Of a DNA stretch of 64,000 bases, positions 10,846-23,600 are shown one piece after another. Both the position numbers and the translations under genes were made by a program. The notes under the pieces were generated by a model. It was not told the origin of the DNA, did no database searches, and was given only the letters and a program-made list of their open reading frames with translations. Positions within the stretch are counted from its first letter, which is position 1. Each line of letters starts with the position of its first letter. The DNA is from Pyropia yezoensis (lineage: Eukaryota; Rhodophyta; Bangiophyceae; Bangiales; Bangiaceae): the NCBI GenBank assembly GCA_009829735.1, contig CM020619.1:15567816-15631815 (forward strand), read 5' to 3'.

Positions 10846-11504
10846 CTACTTGGTGAAAGGATTGACGTCCGGCGGCGCGCCATTCACGTAGCCTTGGTGC
10901 ACCCCCCCAGAAGCGACGACGGCGTAAAATGCAATGCCCACGACGATAAAGACAATCACAAACGTGATGTTGGGGTTGAGGTACCACGGTGGCTTCTGCC
11001 CCGTCTGCGAAGCAAAGGGGGAGATGATGTAGATTTTCTCCAGCCACGTCTTGGTGTCCTTGGGCTTCTCCGCCATCTTCTTTGTGTAGGCCGCCTTGAT
11101 GTCATCGGCCGTCCGAGGAACCCCCGGATTGCTATCCGCCACCGTCGTCCGCTCGGGGCGGGCCTCGGCTGACGCGTCCGCCTTGGGTGTCGCCGCCGCC
11201 TTAAGCGCCGCCGCCCCCGATACCGCCGCCGCCTTGGCACTCCCTGGTGCCGCGGCGCCTGTCCGCTTCTTCTTCCGGCTGCTCCCGCCGCGAGCGCCCT
11301 CCCCCTTTTTTCCCCGCCGCCATGCAGACCGCCGGCCCAGACGGCAGCGTCGCGGGGCGGGGCCACCTGGACGCCACCGCCCGCGAATGGCGGCCGCGGC
11401 GGGGAGCGCAGCCGCAGCGCCGCGTGGCTAGAGCGCGGCTGGGCGCCACGGCCAACGGCGGGTACGCCGCTGGCCGCGCCCACGAACGCGGTTGACGACG
11501 CCAT
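10846..11504 (-). CDS. Small single-span membrane protein with plastid-transit-like N-terminus, one frameshift
   Basis: The C-terminal 98 residues form a clean unit: a soluble segment (TADDIKAAYTKKMAEKPKDT, then WLEKIYIISPF), one hydrophobic helix (NITFVIVFIVVGIAFYAVV) and a short tail ending NPFTK. The frame continues upstream without an ATG through an Ala/Lys-rich linker (SSRKKKRTGAAAPGSAK). The likely start is the ATG at 11504-11502 in another frame, MASSTAFVGAASGVPAVGRG, which has the Ser/Ala/Arg composition and early Phe typical of red-algal plastid transit peptides. One frameshift or a small undetected intron between about 11300 and 11400 is needed to join the two. No protein family is recognised. 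Targeting is inference, because a Lys/Arg-rich linker before a helix could also suit another membrane. Confidence 0.6.
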
Positions 11505-11830
11505 TAGAAGGGTGGGCACAAGCCCTGCTCGACTGCGCTCGGCAGCGGCAGACCCAACGTCCACTGGTCACGGCACAGGCGACGCCAAGATGAAATGGGC
11601 AGAGCCAAGCGGGCAGAGCTCGCCGCGAGTGGCGTCGCGTCTGTCGTCGGCCACTCTTGGGTGTACGAGCCGTGCTCGGGGTCGGCCCGGGGATGCGCTC
11701 CAGACAGTATCTACAGAGCGGCAGGTCACCTCCGCACCAAGACACCCCCCGAATGCGCCGCGATCACGGTCACGTCGGCCTGATGCCTTCCAACGGCCGC
11801 ACGAACAACTCTTCTATGAACTTGTGCGAC

Positions 11831-11988
11831 ATCCTGAGCGTGAAGTAATTTTAGGAGGGCACTGTAGTAGGTCGTGAGTCAACGAGTTTGGAGATGGGGG
11901 CTACTTGTTCGAAATCCTGAACGTGATGTAATTTTAGGAGGGCACTGTGGTAGGTCATGAGTCAACGAGTTTTGAGATGGGGGGCTAC
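11831..11988 (+). repeat. Tandem duplication, two copies of a ~74-bp unit, period 83
   Basis: Copies at 11831-11904 and 11914-11988 share most bases (ATCCTGA.CGTGA.GTAATT, then GGAGGGCACTGT and GTCAACGAGTTT). They are less GC-rich than the surroundings. No function is apparent. Confidence 0.75.
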
Positions 11989-13459
11989 CATAACAGATAT
12001 TTTGTCCTCGCACACCAGTCTGGGGGTGTCTCAATGTGTGCTACTTTGAAATTCCGCTCTTTCCCACTCCAAGCACCACTTTTAGGCGAGCAGGCCCCAC
12101 AACCAGCAATCCCCACATGCGCGTCGTGCCAGCGAAGCTCGGCCCCACCCCATCACACCCCCCCGCGGCACAGGCGGCTCCCGGGTGCGCCCTCCTCCTC
12201 CGACGCCGCCCCCACTCGGGGCGTGTGCAAGGAAAAGCGCCCGCCACCCCGGCCACGCCGCGGGGGTCGTGGCGGCCCGTGTGGTGTGTGGTGGGGCTCG
12301 GGTGGGAGTGCGCGTGTTGTTGTGTTTTGTTGTGGCGGTGTGGGGCGCGGGCGGGGGGCGCGGACCGGCGGGTGCGGGTGGCAACGTGCGCGGATGGACA
12401 AGCGGGGCCGACGGCGTGGGGTTGGCAGCAGCAACAACTCGGAACGGCCCGCCCTCGTCGTCGGCGTCGGCAAGGCGCACACGTTCGACCGCCGCCGCCG
12501 CCGCGTCGTCGTCGTCACCCTCACCGCCGCCGCCGCCGCCGCCGCGTCCATCATCGTCCTCATCTGCGCCGGCCGAAGCAGTTGCCGCGCCGTCGTCGTC
12601 TCCCTCGTTGCCGTCTTCGTCGTTGGCGGCGCCCCCCCGGCGGTCGGCGCGCCACCACACGTCGGCGGCCTTTAACGGTGCTGCCCCTCCGGCCGCTTTC
12701 GCCACCGCCGCTGCTGCTCGACCGCCCCGGTCGGCACCCAGCCGCACCCGGGGGGCTCCAAGCGGTCGGCCGCTGCGACTGCGGCAGCTCCATCTGGCGG
12801 CAGCGGCAGTGGCGGTGGCGGTGGCGGTGGTGGTACCGACGTAGTCCCGCCCGCTGCAAAGCGCACCCGCTCCTCGGCCGGCCGCGGCGGGAGCTCTGTC
12901 CAAGGCCGCGGCGCAGCAGCTGCGGCGGCAGCATCGAGTGGCGGTCGGGGAGCGTCGAGCACCTTTCCGGCCGCGGGGACGGCCGCGTCGGCAGGCCGAG
13001 CAACCTGCCGCAGCGGGCCCTTCGGGCGGAGGCGCCCCCTCCTTCCGTGGGCGGTCTTCCAGTGGCGGGCGGGGCGGCAAGGGCGCCGGTCGCCGCGGCC
13101 ACCGCGGCGCGCAGGAGCCGCGCCGCCGCGGCCTTTGTGGCAGCCAGCGCAGCGGCTGCTGGTGTGGCGGGGGCAGCCAAGTCGAGCGGGGGGGGTTCTG
13201 CGGGTGGCGGCGGCGGCGGCTCGTCCCGTCTGACTGGTCGGGGCGGCGGGCGCGGGGACGATGAGCAGTGGTGGCCGCGGCAGCGGTGGGGCCGACGGGG
13301 GTACCCCCGGCGGGGATCCAAGTGGCGGTGGTGGTAGCGGCGGCGGCGGCGGCGGCGGTGCGGCCGGCACCCCGGCGGGTCATCGGGTGCAGCGGGCGCT
13401 CCTGATGATGGGCATGGCGGCAGTGGGCACGGGGGCGGTGGTCCAGCGGCCCACCCGGG
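11989..13459 (+). other. Low-complexity 5' flank and probable N-terminal coding part of the HECT ligase gene
   Basis: Basic, Ala/Gly/Ser-rich frames run towards the conserved HECT-ligase sequence; segments such as PPAAKRTRSSAGRGGSSVQG (from about 12840) resemble the basic low-complexity N-terminus of UPL3/TRIP12 proteins. No single frame is open throughout. The start codon cannot be fixed; an ATG near 12406 is one candidate. Frames with 200-480 codons on the minus strand here are composition artefacts. Confidence 0.4.
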
Positions 13460-16400
13460 TCGCACCCTGCGGGCGCGTTTGCCAACCTGCCCGACGGGCT
13501 GGACCCCAACTCGTCCACACTGCAAGGGCTGCTCCGCCGTCTTGGTGCGGGGCTGGATGACCTCTTCCCCGCGGCGGGGTCGGCGGCAATCCCGCCTGCG
13601 CCAGGTGCTGGCGGTCATTCGGTCAGCCGGGCGACGAGTCGTCCTTGATGAGCGCGCTCACCAGCTTTGTGAGCTCCTGTCGGTGGGCTCGGAGGATTCC
13701 ATGGCCTCATTTTCTATCGACGCGTTTTGCGTCGCCGCTGGTGTCCATCATGGCCACGGGGGGGGCGTCACCTGAGACGATGCCTCCTCGCTGCCCGGGC
13801 GCTCACCCACATGATGGATGCGCTCCCGTCGTCGGCATCGGCGATTGCGTCGGCGGGTGCAGCGGCGCCTCTGTGCGGTTCCCTCATTGCGATTGAGTAC
13901 ATGGACTTGGCGGAGCAGTCGCTGGCGGCGCTGGAGAAGCTGTCAGCTGACCACCCGCAACCGATCGTGCGGGCGGGCGGCTTTGCGGCCGTCCTTTCGT
14001 TTATTGACTTTTTCTCCACCGGCGTTCAGCGGTCCGGCGGCGGCAACGGCGGCCAACCTGTGCCGCTCCCCGCCGAGCGACTCGTTTGACCTGGTCGTTG
14101 CTGCCCGGCCGGCGCTGATGGCCCTGCTTGACTCGCCTGACTCTCGGATCCGTGAGAGCGCCATGCATGGCCTTGCACGCCTCGCCGACGCCTACCGCCG
14201 GGAGCCGTCACGCCTCGAGACGCTCGCTGGGGACGATCGGGAGCTTCTTGAGCGCACCGCTGCGCTGGTTACGGCTACCCCGCCCCCGCGGCTGGGACCG
14301 GCGGCCTACTCGGCGGCGCTGCGGCTGCTAGCGACGGCCGCCCGCGGCAGTGCGGCGCTCGCTGCCGCGCTGCTTGGTATGGTCCACCTGCCCACGACAG
14401 TGGCGGCGATCCTTGTGGATGGAGGGTCCCCGTTTGCGCTTGAGGCGCTCGCGCTGGCCGACGCGCTGCTGCCTGATCCGTCACCGTTGGCGCCACAGGC
14501 TGTGCAGCCGCCGGCCGCGTCGGCGGGCCGCGTGTCATCGGCAGCGGCAGCAGCGGCGGCGGGGACGGCGGGTACAGCGGGGGCACCTGGAACGGCACGG
14601 ACGGTGGCATCGGCGTCGACATCGGCAGCAGCGTCGGGGGGCGTCGGCGGGCGGCGGTGGTCCGCCAGAAGGCACGTCCGGCGCGGTCGGCTGGGAGGCA
14701 ATGGCTCGAAGTGTGGTCGCGGAAATGGACGCCCACCGCCCGCATGCGGGTGGTGCATCAACCCGCTCGGGGGCTGGTGGCGGTGCTGATGGCGGGGCAA
14801 ATCGCAGCGGCAGTGCCGTGGCGGCAGCGACGGCGGCGGCGGCGGCCGGAGGGCCCTCTGGCCCCGGCTCCGCGTCGGGTTCTTTGCCCGGTGACGGCAC
14901 GGGGGCGCTGGTTTCATCGCTCCGCGCGATGCGCCGCCGGCGCAGCAGTGGTTCTCTGCCGGCGGCGTCTGTGTTTGGGGTGGGTGACCCAGCGGCGACG
15001 GCGGCGGCGATGGCCGCCGCGGGACCGTCGCCAGCGTCCACAGCGTCTGTGGTGATGGCCGAGCGCCGTGCTGCGCTGGCCGCGGATGAGGGCCTTTTGG
15101 TCCCTCTTGGCACCGCTCTCTTTGAGTGCCTGATGCAGTTTTTTGTGGCTTCCTCGTCAGCCACTGCGCGCCGGCTGGCGCTAACGACGCTCGAGAAGTT
15201 TGTCATCCTGGCGTCCCCGTCGCTGCTGCGAACGCTGGCGTTGGGCGGGCCGGACGGGCCAGCGCCGCCGTCGCCGTCCCGCGTGGTGGCGGCTCGTGCC
15301 GCGGCGGGGCCCACTGCCCAGCTCGGTCCGTTCGTAGCGCTCCTCCTTCGCGACAGTAGCCTGTCTTCTGAGGTCGCGACGGGCCTGTCGCTGGCGCGAT
15401 CGGCGTTGGCCAAGGTGCCTGCCATGAAGACCCCATTTGTGCGGGAAGGTGTTATTCACGAGCTTCGTCGCCTCGCTGCGTCGACATCCACCGCCAGGGC
15501 ACCCGCTTCTGGAAGTAGCACCGCGGCGAACCGTCTCGCAGACCGCGAAGCGGCGCTGCGCTCATTGCCCATGTCCTATCGCCCATCCATGGCGGGTGCG
15601 GCGTACACTGCGGCACTGGCCGCTGCCGCTGGCCCGCCGCTGTCGGAAACGGCACAAGCAGTGCTGGACACGTACTTCCCGTCGTCAAAGGCTGGCAGAG
15701 GAAAGGCTACCAAGTCTCAAAAGGGCAAGGCTGTGGCGGCGACGAAGAGCGGCGATGGTGCAGCTGAGGACGGTCTGGAGTTTTCGGTCCTCACCGCCGT
15801 GACAGGCCTCCGCCAGTCGCTGGCGGCGCTTCAACCGCACGACGTGGGCGTGAAACCCATGGTGCGGCTGGCCAGGCTCCTGTCATCCAATGACGGTATT
15901 ACCACTTTCGAGTTGTCCCGCAGCGGTCTGGTGCCGTCTCTGGTGGACTACCTCGAGAGTCGTTCTCTCCCTGACGTTCGCGCCCGCAGGACAGTGGCGC
16001 TGGTGTCGGCGTTAGGTCGCGCGGGTGCCAGCTCTTTTTCTACTCTGGTGTCTGGGACCCTTGGTGTGCTGGCCGCCGAAGATACGCTGCCACTGCTTGT
16101 ACACGACAGCAGCTCTGGCGGCAGCAGCAGCACGGGTGGGGCCATCTCGGCATCTAGTGCGGTCGGCAACAGTCTCCGCCAGCTGACGCAGCCGTTCAAG
16201 CTACGCCTTCGTCGTGCGGCGTCTTCGACGTCACTGCGGGACTACTCACATCACGTGGTACTTATCGAGCCGCTGGCTACGATGAGCTCGGTTCAGGAAT
16301 TTCTGTGGCGTCGTGTCCGCCCTGCATCTGCCGGTAGCGGGCCAATCGACGACGGCTTTGCAATGGGCGCAGGTGACAGTGGCGACGTGGATGACGATCA

Positions 16401-19312
16401 CGACGAGGAGCACGACGATGACGGGGATGAGGACGAGGAGGGTCTTCATGGGCACGGCCTGGGCGATCCTCTTGATGATGCTGACGGGCATTATGATGAT
16501 GGGGAAGACGACGGCGCCGACGAGTCAGCTGGCCCTGATGATGATGATGGGGCTGAGGAGCGGGGGATGTTTGAGATGGAGGAGGACGATGAAGACAACA
16601 GTCGGCTGCGCCGGGAGCTCGGTCTGGATGAGGACGCGATGGATGAGGACGATGAGGGCGATGAGATTGACGACGAAATGGATGACGGCGGCGCTGCCGG
16701 CGCGTTTGGCAGTGCCGATGGTTTGGGCACTTCGTTACCGCCCGTCGAGCTGGACCTAGATGCTCTGCGGCGCGGTGGCGACCCGTCGCCTGGTGGCGCC
16801 GGCGGTGGTGGCGGCGCTGGCGTTGACGGTGGCCCAGAGAGCGACTCGGGCGCGGCAGCGTCTCGGTCTGCAAGCTTCACCCGCTCTTATGCGGCAGCTG
16901 TGAGCCGCGGCGCTCGCGGCCGGCGGGGCTCCTTTGACCCGTCTGCCGGCGGCGCTCGTGACGTGGACGGGCGGGCGCTCGAGGCGACTGCCGGCCCACC
17001 GCTGCGCCTGCAGTTTAACCTCAATGGAGTGGACATCCCTCAAGATAGCAGCATCCTGCAGGCTGTCCTTCGCAGCAGTAGCGGCGCCATTGGCGGGGGT
17101 GGTTCGGGTACGAACAGCGGCCGGCGGCTGTGGGACAACATCCACACGCTGGAGTACTCGGCGGCGGCGGGGACGGCAGCGGCAACGACGGCTGCAGCGG
17201 CGGCCAGCCCAGCAGCCACGACGTCGCCAGCTAAGCGCGCCGCGGCAGCGTCAGCGGGCCTGTCCAGTGGTGGCTCTGGAGATCAGTTTGGGGAGCGTCC
17301 AGAGGGGCGCGGCGGCCGGCTCACGCGCAGCCAGAAGAAGCAGCGGGGAGACGAGCACGCTGCAACAGGCGGGGGTGGCGGTGGGAGCTCTGCAGGGCCG
17401 ACTGTGGATGGGGCAAGTGCCGCGGCCGACGCGAGTGGCGCGGTGGGTGCGTCCGCCCCGTCCGGCGAGGCCAGCCGCGATAGTGCCGGCGCTGTCGACG
17501 GCGGCGGTGGGACTAATAGCGAGGCCACTGTGGCTGCCTCTGCCCCTCGTGAGGGTGGATCGCTGCCAGTTGTCTCGAGCGACGCTGATACTGCCGCCAC
17601 CGTTATCGCTGGCGCGCCTGTGCAGCTGGACTTTGAGGTTCCCGAGCAGGTTGTGTCACCGGGCCTTCCGCCTTCGACCGCCGCAGCGGTCAAGCTGCTG
17701 CTCTATTTGCGTTGGGTGGACACCAACTTGAGGGCGAGGCCGAACGGGCCGCCGACGCTGTCGACCCAAGGCCTGAGCGACTTTGTGGCAGCGAACACGA
17801 GCACCCCAGCTGCCGTTGCCGTCACAGACGACGAGGTGGATGAGGTCGATGACCGAACTGCCGCTGCGACTGTCCTGATGCTGCTGTCGCGGAGGCCTCT
17901 GCCGTGGCGGCCGCCGTCGTGGCATCGTCATGTTCGGGGCGGGCGGTGCCGCTGCTGCCCCCTTCTGCGTGGCTGAGTCGTACGCGTCGGCACGGCTGGA
18001 CGCCAAGCTCATGCGCCAGCTGTCTGATCCACTTGCCTTGTGTGGGGAGACTATCCCCGCGTGGTGCAACGTGCTCGCGCGCGACTCGCCATTCATCCTT
18101 TCCTTCGAGACTCGCCGGGAGCTGTTTTATTCGACCGCCTTGGGCGTCACGCGCGCGCTGCACCGGCTCCAAACGCGGGCCGACTCGCAGAGTGCGTCAG
18201 GCACCGGCTCATCAGGCGGCGGTGGCACCTCGTACCGCGGGTCCATCTCAGAGGCTCGTATCGGCCGCATCCAGCGCCAAAAGGTGCGTATCCGTCGGTC
18301 ACGGCTGCTGGAAAGTGCGGTCAAGGTGATGCAGCTGTACGCGGCCCACAAGACGGTGCTGGAAGTCGAGTACTTTGACGAAGTGGGCACCGGCCTAGGG
18401 CCGACGCTTGAGTTCTATACTCTGGCCTCTCGTGAGCTCCAGCGCTCATCTTACAAGCTGTGGCGCTCCGAGCACATCGAGGCTTCGGCAGTTGCTAAGC
18501 CGCCGACGGGTGGGTCAGACGCCAAGCCGCCGCCAAGTGGCGGTCGCGCCACCGGCAAGGGCAAGGGCAAGCGACGATCGGGCGCTGGCGGCGGTGCGGG
18601 TGGGCGTCGTGGCGCTGTCACGGGCCGCTCGGCCGCTCACCCCGGCATTACGGTGCTCCCTGGTGGCGGCGTCGGTGGTGGTGGTGGTGGCGGCGGCGGC
18701 GGTGGTGGCGGCGGGGATGAGGGTGACCCCGTCGCGGACAGTGCATGCCCCATGACAGACGAGGCGTCGCCGTTTGTAGTGCCAACGGGTCATGGCCTTT
18801 TCCCAGCGCCCCTGTCGCCGACCGCTACAGGCGGTGAGGCACGCCGGGCGCTCGAGCTTTTCCGCTTTTGTGGGCGCATCGTCGGGAAGGCCCTCTCGGA
18901 TGGTCGGCTGCTGGACCTCCGCCTGTCGCCTGTGTTTTGTGCGCTCCTCCGCGCCGAGGCGGCAGAGATGCTCGCGTCGCGCGAGCAGGCAACCGCTGCC
19001 GGGGTCAATGGCAAGGCCGAGATGGCCACCCCCGACGCGGCCGGTGCAGCGTCGGCGGCTGGCGCTGGGCTGGCCGGGAACGCGACAGCCGTGGGCGGTA
19101 GTGACGCGGCGGCCGTGGGTGAGGCGGCGGGCGTAGCCTCAGAGGAGGCGTCCGCGACGGAGGCGGGTGCGGCATCGTCGGGCCAGGCGACGGGTACATC
19201 CGCAGTGGCGTCAGGGGCGGGGGCGGCAGCGCCAGCACAGGATGCCAAGCTGCCTGCGTCAGCGGCGACGTCCGAAGTGCCCCCATCTGGGGAGGAGGAG
19301 GCGCCGCCCGCT

Positions 19313-19357
<45 letters not shown>

Positions 19358-20114
19358 TCGTCGACGGCAGCGCTGCCGCTGCAGCAGCCCATGGACCCCC
19401 TCGGCCTCCAGACGCTGGCGCAGGTAGACGCGCAGCTGGCGAAGTCTCTATCCCAGCTGGTGGGCATGCTCACCGCCGGCGACGGCGACGCTATCGCGTC
19501 GCTGTGCCTCTCCTTCACCGTCCCTGGCGCGGACGACCTGGAGCTGGTCCCCAACGGCGCCCAGGTGGAGGTCGGCGCGCACAATGTGCTCGCGTACGTG
19601 ACTGCTGTCGTGCGGACGGTGCTGGTGGACGGCGTGCGGCGGCAGGTGGGGGCGTTTCTTGGAGGCTACGCCGAGGTGCTTGATGTGGCGAGCCTGCTCC
19701 TCTTCGAGCCGTCCGAGATGGAGCTCCTCCTCTGCGGCCCGTCGTTTGAGCCGTGGGGACCGCGAGTTCCTCGTCCGCGCCACCAGGTGCGACCACGGCT
19801 TTTCGCACGAGAGCGAGGCTGTGGGCTTCCTCCTCCGCTTCCTCTCTGAACTGGGCGGGGAGGACCAGCGCCGCTTCTTGCTCTTTGCAACTGGCTCCCC
19901 TGCGCTGCCCGTGGGCGGCCTCCTCGGCCTCCACCCGCGGCTGACGATTGTCAAGCGCACCGCCGACGGCGGGCGGCGGGCCGACGAGTGCCTGCCGACG
20001 GTGAGCACGTGCAGCAGCTACCTCAAGCTTCCCCAGTATACCTCGTACGAGATCCTCAAGGAGCGCATGCAGTACGCCATGATGGAGGGGCAGGGCAGCT
20101 TTCTTCTTTCGTAG
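13460..20114 (+). CDS. UPL3/TRIP12-type HECT E3 ubiquitin-protein ligase, frameshifted
   Basis: The protein takes ubiquitin onto a catalytic Cys and passes it to substrates bound by armadillo repeats. The conserved start (STLQGLLRRLGAGLDDLFP) is at about 13500. Armadillo sequence follows at 13660-14330 (MDALPSSASAIA, IEYMDLAEQSLAALEKLS, AVLSFIDFFSTGVQR) and again at 15060-16320. An Asp/Glu-rich linker covers 16380-16700. The HECT-proximal part is at 17980-18470 (LMRQLSDPLALCGETIPAWC, then EYFDEVGTGLGPTLEFYTLA). The HECT domain ends GQGSFLLS at 20114, with the active-site Cys at codon 20010-20012 (TVSTCSSYLKLPQYT). A Gly run (about 18670-18715) and an Ala run (about 19316-19356) are inserted. 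Frame changes are needed near 13600-13640, 13785, 14035, 17925 and 19758. Conserved sequence continues across each, suggesting indel errors or recent decay. Confidence 0.92.
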
Positions 20115-20688
20115 AGGGTGGGAGGGGGGGGGACGGGGGCTCCCGTCCTCCCCTCCTTGCTCTGTCCCACAGCTTTAGTGTATACGTGTGTGTACGTATT
20201 GTGTGTGTTTTTTTTGTTGTGCGTGTGGTTCCCTGTGCGTGTGTGTTGTCTGTTTCTGTTCTTTTTTTTTTTTGTGCGTGCCTGTGACGCGGGGGGCGTG
20301 GACGCGGGTGGTGTGGTGGTTCCTCTGTGTTTTTCCCCTCGTGGCACGGGCCTCGTCGCCCCGTACGCGGGGCCCCCTCCCCAGCAAGCGCCCTGCCTTG
20401 CCCCTGTGCTCCCACGGGTGTGCCACCCACCCGGGCCGCACGACCCGCCCGCCCCCCGGCCGTGACTCTCGCAGCACACATCTGTCAAACCCTCACCCCA
20501 CACTACCCGGCCACCTGGCGGCGTCATGACGCCTCCCGCCGCGTGGGAGCGCCCGCCGCCCGGAGCGCCACCGCACGGCCGTGGCAAAACCAACGCGGCC
20601 GGGGCTGGCCGCGCGGGCCCGCGGGGCACGGCCGAAATCCTCGACCGACCCGCCTCAGCGTATCGCCCGCCGGCACCCCCCGCTCCCA
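20115..20688. other. 3' flank of the HECT ligase gene
   Basis: A T/G-rich segment (20175-20285, with GTGTGTGT and poly-T tracts) looks like a 3' UTR and polyadenylation region. The remainder is C-rich without a supported gene. A 411-codon minus-strand frame crossing it is not credible, because it reads through the UTR and the transposon boundary. Confidence 0.4.
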
Positions 20689-23600
20689 CACACCCAGTTA
20701 AGACCCCATCTGAGCGGACATACGGGTTTCCGCAGGATGCGCGCTGCTCGATTGGCGGCCACGGAAGCTCTGAAAGTTCTGAGCCAGGTGATTGGTGACT
20801 GGGAGGGGCGTCAGCTATCACGACTGAGCATTCCGAAGATCCTCTGAACCCGGCAACGTGGCTGGCTGCATCCTCGCGGGTGGTGCCTGAGGGGGCCCCC
20901 AGCAGTCCATTCATGAAGCCAAACCGTGGCTTCCTCAACACCGATCGTGAGAATTCTCCAAATGTCTCGACCGAGCGCACGTCGGCAGTTGCTGAGAATG
21001 GATGACTTGGCCGCCACACAGGACAGGACACGGAACCACACCAAGACAACCGACAGAATACGAGCGGGCCACGCCGACCAGGCTTGCTTACCCACAGCCT
21101 GCCAAGCGAGTCATCGCCCCGTGTCCTTGGGACCCGCCATGCGCACGGGTGACTGCCCATCGCAGACAGGCGGGACGGACATGTGACCCAATGGCGCGAG
21201 GGCCGCTTGCCGGCGCGCCGCGCGCCGGCGCTCCGAGTCGTCGAGCGATGCACCGAGTCGAGGGAACGGCCAGCGTCTCAATAAAACACGCGCGGATTTC
21301 TTTACTCCTCTCCTGAACTCAACAGGCACGCCGTTTCGGCTTCCAACAGCTCCTCATAGTGGTCCTCGCCATCGGCAGGGCAGTCTGCCGTCCCAGCCTC
21401 TAGCTGTGTCCCGCCCACACGCCGGCGGTACGAATCGATCTTCCGAACTGCTAAGGCCAGATTGTCGGCCGCCCACTTGGCAGCCTCATCTGCTTGCTTC
21501 TGAGCACAGGAGGCGGAGTCCAGGCGGGGCCCTCCAGCGGCTGCCCGCCCCACAGCGGTCCGCTTGTCAGCCAGATTCTTCGCGACCCGGGCGCCGTCCG
21601 GCGCTGAGGCCCGCCGCACTCCGCGGTTGTACGCCCCGTTGCCTGGCGCACGGCTCACAGCGACGCGCCGCACGTAGGCCAGGCAGCTCTCCAGGAAGCT
21701 GTCAGCCGCATACTGGTTTGCATTCTGGTTAAAATGCCCGTGCCATGCCTCGAGTCCTTGCTCACTGTATCGGCCCAGGCTGCCAAACAGCGCGAGGAAG
21801 TCTGGGGCGTGGCACGCCAGCACGTGCAGCTTGGGCGTGACAGACGACCACTCAAAGTGTTGTTTAAGACCGTCCACCAGCTGGGCAGCGTTACGTCTGA
21901 AAAGTGTCACGTCGTCCTTGGGTATGGAAGCGACCGCGGTCAGCACTGGCAGCAGCTCCCGCCACGTCGCACAGGCGCTCGCATACGCCGTGCTTACCCA
22001 CTCGGGCACGCTGCCGTCCAATAGCGAGCACACCATGGAAAGCCGGCGCCCAATGCGCTGGCATTGTCGGCCCTCGAAGGCCCCCCCGAAGTAAGGCTTA
22101 GGTTTGACCCCGACCCCGTGCCGCAGCACTCGCGCCAGGTTCTCAGCGTACATGCGCGCGCACGCCAGCCCGTTGTAAAAGTATACAGCCTCAATCCCCA
22201 GACGGAGGAGCCATACAGTGATACCCAAAACCAAATGCAAAGGCATTGGAGATATATGGCTTGGGTCGAGGATGAGCAGGGGGCGCCGCTCAATGGACAG
22301 GTGCTCCTTTAATGACAGCGGAGTCCCGCGACTTGCGTTGCCGCCGTCTTGATATGCCGCTGCCATTTCCTCCATATGTTGACGTGTGCGCAGGGTGCCA
22401 CGTGCCTTGCTCCCCGCTTGCATGTCCCCATACTGGTCCACCAATGAGCCGTTGCGCGCTGTGCGGCATCGCATTGCTGTGCAGTACACACACGGCATGC
22501 GGCTGCTGGCGCCCATATGGCCACACCAAAGCGTGATGAAGCAGTAGTCACCCAATAGGATGAGCCGCACGGCGCGGCGTTCTCCAGACACCTCCACTCC
22601 GCCCGTACGTAGAGCATCGATATCTGGGACGTACACAGCAGCCATTCTTGATAGGGCGTCGTGGTCATCCTTCTTGCATGGGAAAACGCCATAGAGAATG
22701 GTATTCCCTCGGCTGCATGGGTGCTCTTGGTTAAGGATAGAGAGGATGGCTTTACATGAGCTTATTTGACCTCCCTTGTCGAGCCCAAAGCACAGCTGCA
22801 CGTCCCGCACCTTGGGGTCTGGCACGGCCCCTGGGCTGTCTTGTCCCTCAAATGCGGACACAGCTTCAATCTCCGTGCCGTCCCGTCCTCGTGTCGCCAG
22901 CTCGAGGAATTCGCCGCTTGAGTGCAGGTCGCCAATCAGCCCTTGCACAGCGGCCCGCGGCGTCACGAGGAAGGCCCCGCCGCGTCAGACATCACCTTGT
23001 TCCGCTCCTCCGATTGGGCCTCGCCGAGGTCGTGTCGCAGTGCCTCCCGGCTGGCCAGGCCACTGGTGGGTCCACCCATAAAAAGGCGAACACGCTGCCA
23101 TAGCGTCTTGCTAATGTTGTTGTCCAGGATGAATTGCGTTTGCAGCCGCACCGAGGGGGGCGCCAGGGCCGCCGCAGAGGGGGCCACCACCACACCACCA
23201 CTGTGGCGGGCCCGCCGACATAAATCTTCCACAGCCGCAATGAGGAAGCCAGGCTCAGTCCCCAGTACCCTGCGCATCGCTGCGGCAGCCCAAGCAGTCC
23301 TCCGCCGTTTTTGGCGTGGGCCCACCTCCGTCTTGCGGGGAATGAGGTCCCAAGAGTAAATCCGCTTCGCGCCGTTACCAAAGGTCATCTCAATGGTCCC
23401 CGCCGAGTGGCAGCCAGGTAATGGTTGACCTGTGCGGCCGTCACCTCCCCATTCCCCTGCAATGGGACGGGTACCCCTTGGTCGCCCCCGCCAATTGGAC
23501 CAGCACGGCGGGCCTCCTCGCCCGAGGCGGAGGCTCTGCTCGTCCCACTCGCTCGCCTGGCAAGGTGAGCGGGGACACGCCAGGGCAGTGGAGCCACGTT

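Noticed and set aside
11900-11925. GTTCGAAATCC word resembling a tRNA T-loop
   Set aside because: It is part of a tandem duplication; no acceptor, D or anticodon stem can be drawn around it.
12082-13618. Long minus-strand frames (352-478 codons) opposite the HECT ligase N-terminus
   Set aside because: Pro/Arg/Ala-rich and overlapping in several phases; caused by GCC/GGC composition.
20018-21253. 411-codon minus-strand frame
   Set aside because: It runs from inside the HECT ligase 3' end through a T-rich UTR and across the transposon end.
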